In this document: in pieces, positions 32,838 to 42,287 of the stretch
Position numbering within the stretch: position 1 is the first letter of the stretch
Layout of the letters: each line of letters opens with the position of its first letter
Assembly: GCF_001189235.2 (NCBI RefSeq)
Contig: NZ_LFIP02000005.1
Coordinates: forward strand, 186,001 to 250,000
Source: Bradyrhizobium embrapense
Lineage (GTDB): Bacteria; Pseudomonadota; Alphaproteobacteria; Rhizobiales; Xanthobacteraceae
DNA: 64,000 nt
Direction of reading: 5' to 3'
Translations under genes and position numbers: made by a program
The notes under the pieces: model-generated
What the model was told of the DNA's origin: nothing
The model's database searches: none
Seen by the model: only the letters and a program-made list of their open reading frames with translations

Positions 32838-34709
32838 CTATGTTGGCTTCTTGGCGAACGTCGACTTCAGATTGTCGAACAACTCCACCTTCACGCCGTT
32901 CTTGCGCATGATGAAGCTCTGCTGCAGCACCGAGAGCGTGTTGTTCCAGGCCCAGTAGATCACGAGACCCGCCGGGAAGCCGGCCAGCATGAAGGTGAAG
33001 ATCAGCGGCATCCAGTCGAAGATGATCTTCTGGGTCGGATCCGGCGGCGCCGGATTGAGCTTCATCTGCACCCACATCGTGATGCCCATGATGATCGGCC
33101 AGATGCCCATTACCAGGTACGAGCCGAAATGCGGTCCGAGCAGCGCGATCGGATCGAACGGGATCAGCCCGAACAGCGTGAACAGATTGGTCGGATCGGG
33201 CGCGGAGAGATCCTTGATCCAGCCGAAGAACGGCGCGTGCCGCATTTCGATGGTGATGAACAGCACCTTGTAGAGCGAGAAGAACACCGGGATCTGCAAG
33301 GCGACGGGAAGACAGCCGGCGATCGGGTTGATCTTCTCCTTCTTGTAGATCTCCATCATCTCCTGCTGCTGCTTCACGCGGTCGTCAGGATAGCGTTCCT
33401 TCAGCGCCTGAAGCTGCGGCTGCACCGACTTCATCTTCGCCATCGAGGCGTAGGACTTGTTGGCGAGCGGGAAGAACAGCAGCTTCACGATCACGGTCAC
33501 CAAGAGGATCGCGATGCCGAAATTGCCGACCAGGCGATAGAACCAGTCGAGCGCCAGGAACATCGGCTTGGTGATGAAGTAGAAATGGCCCCAGTCGATC
33601 AGGAGATCGAAATGGTTGAGGCCGAGCTGCTTGTTGTAGCCGCCGAAACCGACCAGCGGGAAGTTGAGGCCGACGGTGGCGGCTTCCTTTGCGCCGGCGA
33701 ACAGCCGTCCAGTGGCAACGCCGGTGCCGCCGATCGGAATGGTCTGCGCGGCGAGCATGTAGTCGGCCTGGTAGCGCTTGTCGCCGGCCGTGAACCTGGC
33801 GGTCTCGAGCGTTGCGTTGGTCTCGGGCAGCAGCGCCGCGGCCCAGTATTTGTCGGTGATGCCGAGCCAGCCGTCGGTGATCTTCGAGAACACGACGCCG
33901 CGCGAGTTTCCGCCGGTCGGGGTCTTGGCCTCGTCGAGGTTCTTGTAGGTGAATTCCTGCAGGCCCTGTTCGCCGAGATAGCCGATCGGACCTTCGTGCA
34001 GGATCGCGTAGCCGGAGACCGGCGGCTTGCCGCCGCGCGAGATCAGGCCGAACGGATATAGCGTCACCGGCGCGCTGCCTTGATTGATGACCTCGTCCTT
34101 GATGCTGAAGAGGTAGCGATCGTCGATCGAGATGGTGCGGCGGAAGGTCAGGCCCTGGCCGTTCTCATATTTCAGCGTCACCGGGGTGCTCGGCGAGAGG
34201 CTGTTCGATCCCTCCTGCTCCCAGACGGTTTCGGCATTCGGCGTCTTCACCGACGAGCCGTTGGCGGTCAGCCACAGGAACTCGGCATAATAAGGTTCGG
34301 CGGTGCCCGACGGAGACAGCAGCACGACGGCCGGCGATTTGGGGTCGACCGTCTCGCGGAACTGAACCAGCGATATGTCGTCGATCCGGGCGCCCTTCAG
34401 CGCGATGCTGCCGATGACGCGCGGGGTCTCGATCTTGATGCGCGGGCCGGCCGCGAGCACCGTCTCGCGGCTCGCCACCGGAGTATCGCCAGCCGGCGCG
34501 CCCGGTGCCAGGGAGGGCGTCGTTGCGCTTCCCGGAGCGGCGCCGGCAGCGGCACCCGGGGTCGCCTGCGGCGCAGGCTTCAGCAGCTCGGCCTGGCGCT
34601 GCGCCTCGCGCTGCTTCTCCATCTGCGGCACGTTGTAGAAGTATTGCCAGGCGATCAGGACGAGGCCCGACAGAATGACGGCAAGGATCGTGTTGCGATT
34701 GTCGGACAT
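32838..34709 (-). CDS. yidC: Membrane protein insertase YidC
   Basis: 623 residues. N-terminal helix, a Pro/Ala-rich periplasmic linker (about 35-75), the large beta-sandwich periplasmic domain (about 80-360), then the conserved five-helix insertase core (GNFGIAILLVTVIVKLLFFPLANKSYASM, KMKSVQPQLQALKERYPDDR, GCLPVALQIPVFFSLYKVLF). It inserts proteins with or without SecYEG. Starts 4 bp from the rnpA stop: rpmH-rnpA-yidC is the conserved cluster; engB follows. Confidence 0.96.
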   Translation of the reverse strand: MSDNRNTILAVILSGLVLIAWQYFYNVPQMEKQREAQRQAELLKPAPQATPGAAAGAAPGSATTPSLAPGAPAGDTPVASRETVLAAGPRIKIETPRVIGSIALKGARIDDISLVQFRETVDPKSPAVVLLSPSGTAEPYYAEFLWLTANGSSVKTPNAETVWEQEGSNSLSPSTPVTLKYENGQGLTFRRTISIDDRYLFSIKDEVINQGSAPVTLYPFGLISRGGKPPVSGYAILHEGPIGYLGEQGLQEFTYKNLDEAKTPTGGNSRGVVFSKITDGWLGITDKYWAAALLPETNATLETARFTAGDKRYQADYMLAAQTIPIGGTGVATGRLFAGAKEAATVGLNFPLVGFGGYNKQLGLNHFDLLIDWGHFYFITKPMFLALDWFYRLVGNFGIAILLVTVIVKLLFFPLANKSYASMAKMKSVQPQLQALKERYPDDRVKQQQEMMEIYKKEKINPIAGCLPVALQIPVFFSLYKVLFITIEMRHAPFFGWIKDLSAPDPTNLFTLFGLIPFDPIALLGPHFGSYLVMGIWPIIMGITMWVQMKLNPAPPDPTQKIIFDWMPLIFTFMLAGFPAGLVIYWAWNNTLSVLQQSFIMRKNGVKVELFDNLKSTFAKKPT

Positions 34710-34712
34710 CTC

Positions 34713-35096
34713 TTAGGGTCTCGTCATTCCATTCGGATTGGGCGCGCTTTTGTTACCCGCCGCTTTTGGGGCAGGTCGGTCGAGGCGGCGCAGCGCCGAC
34801 CGCAGATCGTCAATCATGGTCGCAAAGTCGCGGGTCAGCGCGTCACGCCGGCCGACTAGCACATAATCATGGTGCGGCCGCATGAATACGGCATCGACCC
34901 GTCTTATCACTTCGCGAAGCCGCCGGCGGATGCGGTTGCGCTCGGTCGCGGTGCCGTTCTTCTTGGTGACGGTATAGCCGACGCGGATCGGACCGTGATC
35001 GTCGCGACGGCGGCCTTGCAGCAGAAAAGCGGCGGTATTCGCCCGCGCGCCATTGGCAACGGCGAGGAAATCCGCCCGCTGCCTCAGCCGATCCAT
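34713..35096 (-). CDS. rnpA: Ribonuclease P protein component
   Basis: 127 residues, basic. The RNR motif region reads KNGTATERNRIRRRLREVIRR and is followed by HDYVLVGRRDAL. Supports the RNase P RNA in tRNA 5' maturation. The start at 35096 (MDRLRQRADFLAVANGARAN) is set by family length; a long upstream frame runs into rpmH and was discarded. Confidence 0.93.
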   Translation of the reverse strand: MDRLRQRADFLAVANGARANTAAFLLQGRRRDDHGPIRVGYTVTKKNGTATERNRIRRRLREVIRRVDAVFMRPHHDYVLVGRRDALTRDFATMIDDLRSALRRLDRPAPKAAGNKSAPNPNGMTRP

Positions 35097-35128
35097 AATG
35101 GGTATCTCCGGAGAGGAGACGTCCGGGC

Positions 35129-35263
35129 TCAGGCGCTCAGGCGCTTGCGGCCACGCGCGCGACGCGCAGCGAGGACCTTGCGGCCGCCGGCCGTGGCGAG
35201 ACGGGCGCGGAAGCCGTGACGGCGCTTGCGCACCAGTTTGCTGGGTTGATAAGTCCGCTTCAC
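35129..35263 (-). CDS. rpmH: 50S ribosomal protein L34
   Basis: 44 residues, opening with KRTYQPSKLVRKRRHGFRAR and ending ARRARGRKRLSA, complete for L34. Initiated at GTG (35261-35263). First gene of rpmH-rnpA-yidC. The 365 bp between it and the divergent histidine kinase gene hold the promoters; no other gene is supported there. Confidence 0.95.
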   Translation of the reverse strand: MKRTYQPSKLVRKRRHGFRARLATAGGRKVLAARRARGRKRLSA

Positions 35264-35628
35264 GGGTAATTCTCCGCTGACCGGGCAATTTGCCGTTATA
35301 TTGAGATGGAGTCCGATGATGCTGGCGGGCCCAAGCGAGCCGTTTACGGCCCCAAATGAGCCGCCCCCGGTCAAGAACCGGGCCATCGCGGACAGTTGGC
35401 GCGGCTTATAAGGGAGCGCCCTGTTTTCGTCAATGTCACAGGGCGTCGCAAAGAGGCTTCTTTGAAACGTCGCAATTGGGGCGAATATAACTGTTTTCGC
35501 GGGGTTTTTGACGGTGAGGAGCGCCTTGGGGCGTTCGGGGAACCGCCGACATTAGCGATCCGTAATTTGACCGGCTTGGGGGCCGGGCCGCATCTTCCGA
35601 ACCCCTAAGCCAAACAAGGCCTTATCTT

Positions 35629-37107
35629 GTGGCTCTAACTGACGATCAGGCGACCGCGCAGAAGCCGCGGCCCAAGCCGCCCGTTCGGCTCGGGTTGTCG
35701 GGCAAGCTGTTGCTGCTGACGATTCCCCTGGTGATGATCGCGGGGCTCCTGATCTACGTGCCGGCGATCGCCAACTTCCGGATGAACCGGCTCAACGACC
35801 GCCTGGCAGCCGCCAACACCGCGGCGCTGGTGCTCGATGCCGCCCCCTCCGGCCTGGTGCCGGATTCGCTGGCGCGGCAGATCCTGACCAGCATCGGCGC
35901 CCGCGCCGTCGCCATCAAGCTCGGCCAGCAGCGCCGCTTGCTCGCCAGCGCCGACCTGCCGGCTTCGATCGACCATGACGTCGACATGCGGGCCATGACG
36001 GTGTGGTCGGCGATCGTCGATGCGTTCGAGATCATGCTCGAACACGGTGATCAGACCATCCGCGTGGTCGGACCTGCGCCGGGCCAGGCGCAATTCATCG
36101 AGGTCGTGATCGACGAGAAGCCGCTCAGGCAGGCGATGTACCGCTTCTCGCGCAACGTGCTGGTCGTCGCGCTTTTGATTGCCGGTCTGACCGCCGGCCT
36201 GGTCTATCTGGCGCTGCATTATCTGTTCGTCCGGCCGATGCGGCGGCTGACCGCGAGCTTGGTCGGCTTCCACGAGAATCCGGAGAGTTCGGCGCGAATC
36301 ATCGTGCCCAGCCAGCGCGGCGACGAGATCGGCGTGGCCGAGCGCGAGCTGTCGGACATGCAGCGCGACCTGGTCTCGATGCTGCACCAGAAGAGCAGGC
36401 TTGCCGCGCTCGGGCTCGCCGTCTCCAAGATCAATCACGATTTGCGCAATCTGCTGGCGTCCTCGCAATTGCTGTCCGACCAGCTCGCCAGCGTGCCGGA
36501 CCCGCGGGTGCAGCGCTTCGCGCCGAAACTGCTGCGCTCGCTGGAGCGGGCCATCGCGTTCTGCCAGTCGACCTTGTCCTATGGCCGCGCGCAGGAGGCG
36601 GCGCCGGACCGCCGCATCATCATGGTGGAGCCTGCGGTGGCCGAGGTGCGGGAATCGGCCGGGCTGGCGACCGATGTCTCGATCACCTGGATCAGCGCGA
36701 TCGAGCGCGGCCTGACCATCGACGCCGATCCGGACCAGCTGTTCCGCGTGCTGCTCAATCTGGTGCGCAACGCGGCGCAGGCGCTGGAAAGCCGGCAGGA
36801 CGGCGATGGCGGTGCCCAGCAGATCCGTATCACCGGCCGCCGCGAGGGGACGGTCGCGATCATCGAGGTCTCCGACACCGGCCCCGGCGTTCCGGCCAAG
36901 GCGCGCGAGCACCTGTTCGAGGCGTTCCAGACCTCCGGCCGCCCCGGCGGCAGCGGGCTGGGCCTTGCGATCGCCGCCGAGCTGATCCGCGCCCATGGCG
37001 GTCATATCCATCTGGTCGAAGGCACCATCGGCGCCACCTTCCGGATCTCGATCCCGGATCGCCCGGTGGAATTGCTGTCGATCCGCAGCGAGCGGGCGCG
37101 GGCGTAA
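35629..37107 (+). CDS. Sensor histidine kinase
   Basis: 492 residues. Two transmembrane helices (about 26-48 and 176-198) bracket a periplasmic sensor of about 125 residues; HAMP at about 199-255; dimerisation domain with phospho-acceptor His270 in KINHDLRNLLAS; HATPase at about 345-480 with NLVRNAAQ (N box), DTGPGVP (G1) and GSGLGLAIA (G2). The HDLRN form marks the HPK4-like group. No response regulator gene adjoins it, so it is an orphan kinase in this window. Starts with GTG. Confidence 0.88.
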   Translation: MALTDDQATAQKPRPKPPVRLGLSGKLLLLTIPLVMIAGLLIYVPAIANFRMNRLNDRLAAANTAALVLDAAPSGLVPDSLARQILTSIGARAVAIKLGQQRRLLASADLPASIDHDVDMRAMTVWSAIVDAFEIMLEHGDQTIRVVGPAPGQAQFIEVVIDEKPLRQAMYRFSRNVLVVALLIAGLTAGLVYLALHYLFVRPMRRLTASLVGFHENPESSARIIVPSQRGDEIGVAERELSDMQRDLVSMLHQKSRLAALGLAVSKINHDLRNLLASSQLLSDQLASVPDPRVQRFAPKLLRSLERAIAFCQSTLSYGRAQEAAPDRRIIMVEPAVAEVRESAGLATDVSITWISAIERGLTIDADPDQLFRVLLNLVRNAAQALESRQDGDGGAQQIRITGRREGTVAIIEVSDTGPGVPAKAREHLFEAFQTSGRPGGSGLGLAIAAELIRAHGGHIHLVEGTIGATFRISIPDRPVELLSIRSERARA

Positions 37108-37160
37108 GGGCCCGGTATTTCGGGGTGGCCAAACTGCGCCGAAATTGGCGCTTCCAGAGC

Positions 37161-37189
37161 TTGCCAACTGGACCGGGAGCCTGTAGCTA
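37161..37189 (+). promoter_or_regulatory. Candidate promoter of tRNA-Arg
   Basis: TTGCCA (37161-37166) and TAGCTA (37184-37189) are spaced by 17 bp and lie about 65 bp before the mature tRNA, giving room for a 5' leader. Confidence 0.4.
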
Positions 37190-37255
37190 GAGCGCTCTTT
37201 CGCGACGTTCCGGGGCTCCCGGAACCATGCGGGCTTCAAGCCCACCTGCGAAAAT

Positions 37256-37332
37256 GCGCCCGTAGCTCAGCTGGATAGAGCATCAGACTACGAATCTGAG
37301 GGTCGGACGTTCGAATCGTTCCGGGCGCGCCA
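37256..37332 (+). tRNA. tRNA-Arg (anticodon ACG)
   Basis: 77 nt. Acceptor GCGCCCG pairs with CGGGCGC (37322-37328), discriminator G, encoded CCA at 37330-37332. D-arm GTAGCTCAGCTGGATAGAGC, anticodon loop around GACTACGAATC gives ACG, T-arm GGACGTTCGAATCGTTCC. A run of Ts at 37338-37346 ends the transcript. Confidence 0.97.
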
Positions 37333-37493
37333 TTTCGGCTTTTTTTCATTGGATCTTCGCGCGCGCCTGCCAAGCCAAGCAGTGGCGTTACCGCTCGCGA
37401 CGATCAAATACTTGTGCAGCGCGGCGAGATTTGTTGCGTCGCAACATAGGTCATCTACATCTGCTGCTCGATTCTCACCGAGGAGCCCTTCAC

Positions 37494-37760
37494 GTGACCA
37501 AGATTTCCCTGTCCATCGTAGCCGCCACCCTCGCGATCGCGAGCGCGACGGTCGCATCCGCTGCCGAGCGTCCGACGTTCGAAGCCGCAGGCTTGCCGAT
37601 CTCGCCGGTGCAGGCTGGTGTGCTTGGCGGCGCCAATGTCCACGAGCAGGCACCGGTAGCTGCGACGTCGGCCACGCCGCATCAGCTCAGTGTTCGGACA
37701 CCGCGAAGCAAGATCACGACCGCGCGCGCTTCTGTCCGGACGGACCGCGCGTTGCACTGA
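37494..37760 (+). CDS. Small hypothetical exported protein
   Basis: 88 residues from a GTG start. Signal peptide TKISLSIVAATLAIASATVA then ASA-AE cleavage (about residue 24). The mature region is short, Ala/Pro/Thr-rich and basic (PTFEAAGLPISPVQ...). No family recognised; small proteins of this look are common in Bradyrhizobium. A terminator follows directly. Confidence 0.6.
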   Translation: MTKISLSIVAATLAIASATVASAAERPTFEAAGLPISPVQAGVLGGANVHEQAPVAATSATPHQLSVRTPRSKITTARASVRTDRALH

Positions 37761-37787
37761 CCGGCATAGCTGCTGGTCTCCTTCCAC

Positions 37788-37816
37788 AAAGCCCGCGACA
37801 ACGTCACGGGCTTTCT
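37788..37816 (+). terminator. Intrinsic terminator after the small exported protein gene
   Basis: AAAGCCCG (37788-37795) pairs with CGGGCTTT (37807-37814), ending in the T-rich CTTTCTC. From here to 38096 I see no gene; 38010-38096 is A/T-rich and likely holds the promoter of the desaturase group. Confidence 0.6.
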
Positions 37817-38096
37817 CACGTGCGAGGTCTGCAACGGCTGCCTCCGGCGCGCTCGTCGGCGTCGCGCTAGCGGTCGTCAGATTCGCGTCGAACTCGGTCG
37901 GACGCTTGAACAACTGCAAGGCCTCGACATTGCCGGCTTGCAAACGCTGCCGACGCGGCTGATGGCGAGGCGCCGCCCCGTAAAAACCCTGCTTGCGCTC
38001 GTCCGACCGTTGAGAAAAAATAAGGTCTTTCAGCCTATAAGCGGCAGAACGTTTTATTTATTTTGTCTGTCCATTTGAACCGGCGGGTCATTTCTC

Positions 38097-38897
38097 ATGT
38101 CGAGTGAGATCTCAAACGCCATTTTGCTAGCGGCGATATTTCTGGGTGTCGTCTACGGCAGTCGCATCCTCGAGAAGAGGTGGCCCATTGCCGACGTTTC
38201 CCGCGCCGAGTTTCGCGATGATTGGCTGGCGGTTATCGTGAGCGTCGGGCTGGAGCACATGCTTGCGCCGATCGCGGCGATCAGCGCGGGCGCGATCGCG
38301 AGCTATGCCGGGGTTGGCTGGATCAAGCTGCCGACCGAAGGCTATTGGTGGTACGTCTCCCTCGCGATCCTCGTGGTGGCGCTCGATCTCTACAAGTACA
38401 CATTCCATCGCCTCCAGCATGCGATCCCCTTTCTCTGGGCGATGCACTCGTTCCACCACAGCGCGAACGGCATTACGTTCATTACCGGCGCCAGGCATTT
38501 CTGGCTCGAGAGGGTGCTGTCCGACGCCTTCCTTCCCATTCTTGCGATCCTGTTTCGGATCCCGCCGGATATGGCGATTGCCGCGGGGTTCATCTTCTTC
38601 GTCCCGGATGCGTGCGCGCATCTCAACGTCCGCATCCCGCTCGGCCGATTCGTGACATGGGTCAACAACCCGCAATGGCACCGGATCCACCACTCGATCC
38701 ATCCCGAACATCGGGACAAAAATTTTGCCGCCTTCTTTCCGCTCCTGGACATTCTGTTCGGCACGGCGTGGGTGCCGAAGCCGGACGAGTATCCTGCGAC
38801 AGGACTGGTGCCCGCGGAACGGGTGGACATCATCAACAGCGTGATCTGGCCGATCCGGCATCTTCGGCATGGGGGGTCAAGGAATGGACCGGGTTAA
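38097..38897 (+). CDS. Sterol desaturase / fatty acid hydroxylase family protein
   Basis: 266 residues with about four to five membrane helices. The His-rich di-iron motifs are intact: HRLQH (about 103-107), HSFHHS (about 118-123) and HRIHHSIHPEH (about 198-208). These enzymes hydroxylate or desaturate lipids (sphingoid, carotenoid or hopanoid-type) at the membrane. The lipid here is unknown; the PAP2 gene downstream supports a membrane-lipid role. Its 3' end overlaps the DUF5658-like gene by 14 bp. Confidence 0.88.
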   Translation: MSSEISNAILLAAIFLGVVYGSRILEKRWPIADVSRAEFRDDWLAVIVSVGLEHMLAPIAAISAGAIASYAGVGWIKLPTEGYWWYVSLAILVVALDLYKYTFHRLQHAIPFLWAMHSFHHSANGITFITGARHFWLERVLSDAFLPILAILFRIPPDMAIAAGFIFFVPDACAHLNVRIPLGRFVTWVNNPQWHRIHHSIHPEHRDKNFAAFFPLLDILFGTAWVPKPDEYPATGLVPAERVDIINSVIWPIRHLRHGGSRNGPG

Positions 38898-39171
38898 GGG
38901 CCTGTTGCTGTTCGTCGCGTTGCTGCTGGGGTACGCCGACCTCGTTTCGACGAATGTGATCCTCACTCTCGGGTTGGGCGAACTGAATCCGTTCATGCAT
39001 CTGGCTCAGACATGGTTCGGCGTATGGTGGCTGGTCCCCAAGCTCGGTCTCACGTTTGTCCTGACGTGGTTACTTTGGCGCAGCAACAACGTTTACAATA
39101 TCGCCCTCGTCGTCGCCTTCTGCTGTACGCCCGTCCTGAATAATCTCGTCATCATCGCGGGTACGAACTGA
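38884..39171 (+). CDS. DUF5658-like small membrane protein
   Basis: 95 residues, three hydrophobic helices. The segment GYADLVSTNVILTLGLGELNPF carries an Asp and the NPF turn, followed by PKLGLTFVLTWLLW with a membrane Lys, as in DUF5658. Function unknown. ATG at 38884 overlaps the desaturase gene, so they are co-translated and probably work on the same lipid. Confidence 0.7.
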   Translation: MDRVKGLLLFVALLLGYADLVSTNVILTLGLGELNPFMHLAQTWFGVWWLVPKLGLTFVLTWLLWRSNNVYNIALVVAFCCTPVLNNLVIIAGTN

Positions 39172-39309
39172 GCCGGCCGCTTCGTCTCGTTGCCGGAGCC
39201 GGCGAAGCGATGGTGTCGTCCGGCGCATGCTGCTGCAAGCGCGATGAAACAGAACCGCGTGCGGCGCGGGACATTGGTTCGGGTATTCTAGAACGATAAG
39301 AGCTGTTCC

Positions 39310-40248
39310 ATGGGTGATATTGACGGAGTGCAACCTTGTGCGCCCGGCCCGATTTCAGCACTGGCCGCGCGCGTGTTCCCTCACCAATATTCTGACGCCG
39401 CAGAGGCCAGGAGCCTCTGGATCATCATCGCCGCGCTCGCCGGAGTTGCCGCTGCCGGGCTCGTTCTGTCCGGACTTCGGGTCTCATTCAACCCTGTGAT
39501 CGCCGTCGGCTTTCTGGCGTTGGTCGGCCTCAATGTGGTCTACACCAGGATCAGGCCTAACAGACGCATCGCGTCATTTGCCCTCACCTGCGCGCAGCTG
39601 GTTGCGTTCACCAATGTCGGGACCGTTCTCAGCTATCTTGCTGCGTCCGCCGCATTTCCTCTGGTCGACAACGCGCTCGCGGCGACCGATGCCGCGATCG
39701 GCTTCGATTGGCTCGCCTTCTTCAACTGGGTGAAACTGGAGCATCCCGACGTCGGCTGGTCGCTCGATATCATCTACGATACCCTCTTCATTCAGTTCGG
39801 CATCCTGCTGGTCGTGCTGAACACCGTCGGAAAGCTCGAGGGGGCAAGAGAGCTCGCCTGGCTCTTTGTGATCACGCTGCTGATGATTCTTCCGTTGTCG
39901 ATGGTGTTGCCTGCGGAGGGGGCCTGGGCACATTACGGTGTGGCGCATTTGACAAGCGCCTATTATTTGTCTGACTTCTATGCGATCCGCGATGGATCCA
40001 TGAAGGTCATCGATCTGGCCAGGATCAACGGCATCATTCAATTTCCCTCGTTCCATGCAGCGCTTGCGCTGATCCTCATCCTGACGAGCCGGGGCACTTT
40101 CCTGTTCGCCGTCTTTCTCCCGCTCAACGTTCTCGTCATCATATCGGCGCTGAGCGCCGGCGGTCACCATTTGAGCGATATTGTCGTGGGGTTGGCCACC
40201 GTGCCTGCGGCCGTGCTCGTGCTGCGGACGCGCAGACTTTCGTCCTAG
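39310..40248 (+). CDS. PAP2-type membrane phosphatase/phosphotransferase
   Basis: 312 residues, about six helices. The C-terminal part has the acid-phosphatase motifs FPSFHAALAL (phosphate-loop His) and GGHHLSDIVVGL (second His with Asp). The spacing resembles the PAP2_3 (inositol-phosphorylceramide synthase-like) branch, which transfers or removes head-group phosphate from lipids. Third in the 38097-40248 group, 138 bp after DUF5658. Confidence 0.85.
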   Translation: MGDIDGVQPCAPGPISALAARVFPHQYSDAAEARSLWIIIAALAGVAAAGLVLSGLRVSFNPVIAVGFLALVGLNVVYTRIRPNRRIASFALTCAQLVAFTNVGTVLSYLAASAAFPLVDNALAATDAAIGFDWLAFFNWVKLEHPDVGWSLDIIYDTLFIQFGILLVVLNTVGKLEGARELAWLFVITLLMILPLSMVLPAEGAWAHYGVAHLTSAYYLSDFYAIRDGSMKVIDLARINGIIQFPSFHAALALILILTSRGTFLFAVFLPLNVLVIISALSAGGHHLSDIVVGLATVPAAVLVLRTRRLSS

Positions 40249-40373
40249 AGCCGACGCGAACCGGTATCTGCTTCGCTCGAAAACGTTCTGGCTCGCAGAA
40301 CCTGACCGCCCTGTCCGGCGACAAACACTCTGGAATGACCGATGATCGCATCCAGCAGTCAGGAGATCGGGTG

Positions 40374-40748
40374 ATGTCGGACAGGACCGTGCTTGCCTGC
40401 ATCGCCTGCAGTGCCGTGATCGCGGCGGCCCTGGGGGCGGCCGCGCACGCGCAGACGCCGTCGAGCTGCAAAGAGCCGCGGGCGGGCACCAGCCGCGTCC
40501 CGATGCTGTCGCCGCCGCTCGCCAATGTGGTGACGGGCAAGGGACGGCTGCAATTCTACTCGGCGCCGAATCTTCGCTGCCCGATCAGCGGTGTGTTCGT
40601 CATTCCGAATGACGAGCTCGTCGCCTATGCGCAAACCGATGATGGCTGGTCGTCGGTGATGTATCTCAATCCAGGGACCGGCAACGACGCCTCGGGTTGG
40701 GTGAGGTCGGCGAGACTGAAGGTAACTGGAACGATCGCTCCAAAGTAG
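40374..40748 (+). CDS. Hypothetical exported SH3-like protein
   Basis: 124 residues with a signal peptide (LACIACSAVIAAALGAAAHAQ). The mature part reads KGRLQFYSAPNLRCPISGVF then DELVAYAQTDDGWSSVMYLNPG and DASGWVRSARL, a pattern of short strands with GWV near the end as in bacterial SH3 domains. Two Cys may pair. Function unknown. The 392 bp after it (40749-41140) show no supportable gene. Confidence 0.65.
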   Translation: MSDRTVLACIACSAVIAAALGAAAHAQTPSSCKEPRAGTSRVPMLSPPLANVVTGKGRLQFYSAPNLRCPISGVFVIPNDELVAYAQTDDGWSSVMYLNPGTGNDASGWVRSARLKVTGTIAPK

Positions 40749-41140
40749 CATGTGACCCGGATCGCAGCGGGCGCGGCTTCCCGCTCCCTCGCATGCTTGA
40801 GCGGTGCTGGAACGAATTGCGCAACCGGATCGCGCGGTCATGCCGACGTCATGGAACGCTGCCCGGCGCGCCCATTAACCTCCACTAGTTGAATTTCTTG
40901 ACGGCTCCCGCGTGAAGTTGGAGGGTCGCCGCAGGACGAGCGCCTCGGTTGGCGCAATCGGGGTTAACACTCTCGATTTGCTTCGGCTCTTTGAAGATCA
41001 TTGATACTGGCGTCCGGCGACGCCGCTGCGATTGGACACAGACCAAGTGGCGAAGCATGCTGAACTCGACGGCGCATATTGCTTTCCAGGCCAGCCACCC
41101 GCGTGACGCACGAGCGCGTCCGCCAATCTCGGTGGGCTAG

Positions 41141-42274
41141 ATGCAGGCACCCGAGCAGCAAGCGGCGGTTGATGCGCGGCCAGCGCGCAAGGGGGCGGTC
41201 CGGCCGATGACCGCTGCGGATGTACCTGCGGTCGCCCGACTTTTTATGAAGATTTACAGGGGCTCAGACCGGCCGGCGGATTTGGACCTTCAGAATTATC
41301 TGAAGGCGATCACCCTGGAGGCCCCGTCCTATAGCGAAGCCACGGGCGCGTATATCTACGAGCAGCAGGACGGGCGCATCCCAAGTGCGATGCTCGCGGT
41401 GCCGATGCGCTTCATCGCTTGCGGCACCGTCGTGCCTGGCCGGTTGGTCTGTACACTGATGACGGACAAGGAGGCCGGCGGTGCGGCGCAGCTCGTTCTG
41501 ACCTTGCGGCCGAGGCGTCCCGACATTCAATTCAGCGACACGGCTTCGCCCACCACCTTTAATCACTGGCAGGCAATCGGTGCAAAGCCGATCCCCGCAC
41601 ACAATCTGGAATGGACGCGTAGCTTTCGTCCCTTAGGTGCGCTGGCCGGCCGTCTTGGAGACCGGTTCTTTCGCGGCAGGAGCCTTGGTCTTGCGACGTT
41701 CGCGCGCCCCATCGACGCGTTGCTATTGCGCCGCTTCAGCGAAAAGAACGCAGTGGAGCACGGCGGTGCCAAGGTCACGGACATGTCCGTCAAGGCTTTT
41801 CTTGAGCAGGCGCCGGGGTTCATCGCCCACTATGCAGTTCGACCCCTGTGGTCGGAAGAGGAACTCGGCTGGCTGGTATCGCTCGCGGCGCAGAACACAA
41901 CGCACGGCGCGTTCACGATTCGCGCGGTCGAAGACCGCGCGGGCACCTTGATCGGTTGTTTCGTCTACTACGCGGCACCAGGTCGGACAGCGCATGTTCT
42001 CAATGTGCTGTCGCACCGCGGCCAGGAGATCGTCGTGCTGAACGCGATGTTCCATTATCTCGAAAGCTCCGGCCACGTCGAAGCCCGCGGTCGCGCGCAC
42101 CCCGCGTTGATGGCTGGACTGTCGCTGCAACGCTGGCTCGTCTTCCGGCACAAGGCCTTCGCGGTGGTGCTTACACGGCTGCCCGACGCAAACGATGCCG
42201 TCGCGCGCGGCGACATCTTCGTTGGTGGCCTCGCCAGCGAAGACTGGAGCCGGCTGATGTCCGATTTCCACTGA
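41141..42274 (+). CDS. GNAT-like acyltransferase domain protein of the exopolysaccharide locus
   Basis: 377 residues. The N-terminal section AVRPMTAADVPAVARLFMKI is the alpha/beta opening of GNAT N-acetyltransferases, with a second GNAT-like half from about 240 (FTIRAVEDRAGTLIGCFVYY, then RGQEIVVLNAMFHYLESSGH). No acetyl-CoA loop is obvious, so the acyl donor is uncertain. It abuts the GT2 gene (13 bp), implying a role in modifying a sugar or carrier for the exported polymer. Confidence in the family is moderate. Confidence 0.65.
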   Translation: MQAPEQQAAVDARPARKGAVRPMTAADVPAVARLFMKIYRGSDRPADLDLQNYLKAITLEAPSYSEATGAYIYEQQDGRIPSAMLAVPMRFIACGTVVPGRLVCTLMTDKEAGGAAQLVLTLRPRRPDIQFSDTASPTTFNHWQAIGAKPIPAHNLEWTRSFRPLGALAGRLGDRFFRGRSLGLATFARPIDALLLRRFSEKNAVEHGGAKVTDMSVKAFLEQAPGFIAHYAVRPLWSEEELGWLVSLAAQNTTHGAFTIRAVEDRAGTLIGCFVYYAAPGRTAHVLNVLSHRGQEIVVLNAMFHYLESSGHVEARGRAHPALMAGLSLQRWLVFRHKAFAVVLTRLPDANDAVARGDIFVGGLASEDWSRLMSDFH

Positions 42275-42287
42275 GGCCGCTGCTGAG

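Noticed and set aside
35396..35608. 70-codon frame between rpmH and the histidine kinase gene
   Set aside because: No conserved features or ribosome site; falls in the divergent promoter region.
37690..37962. 90-codon frame after the small exported protein
   Set aside because: Starts inside the preceding gene, spans its terminator and shows no family pattern.
39314..39733. Alternative frames inside the PAP2 gene
   Set aside because: Out-of-frame reads of a gene whose motifs are clear.
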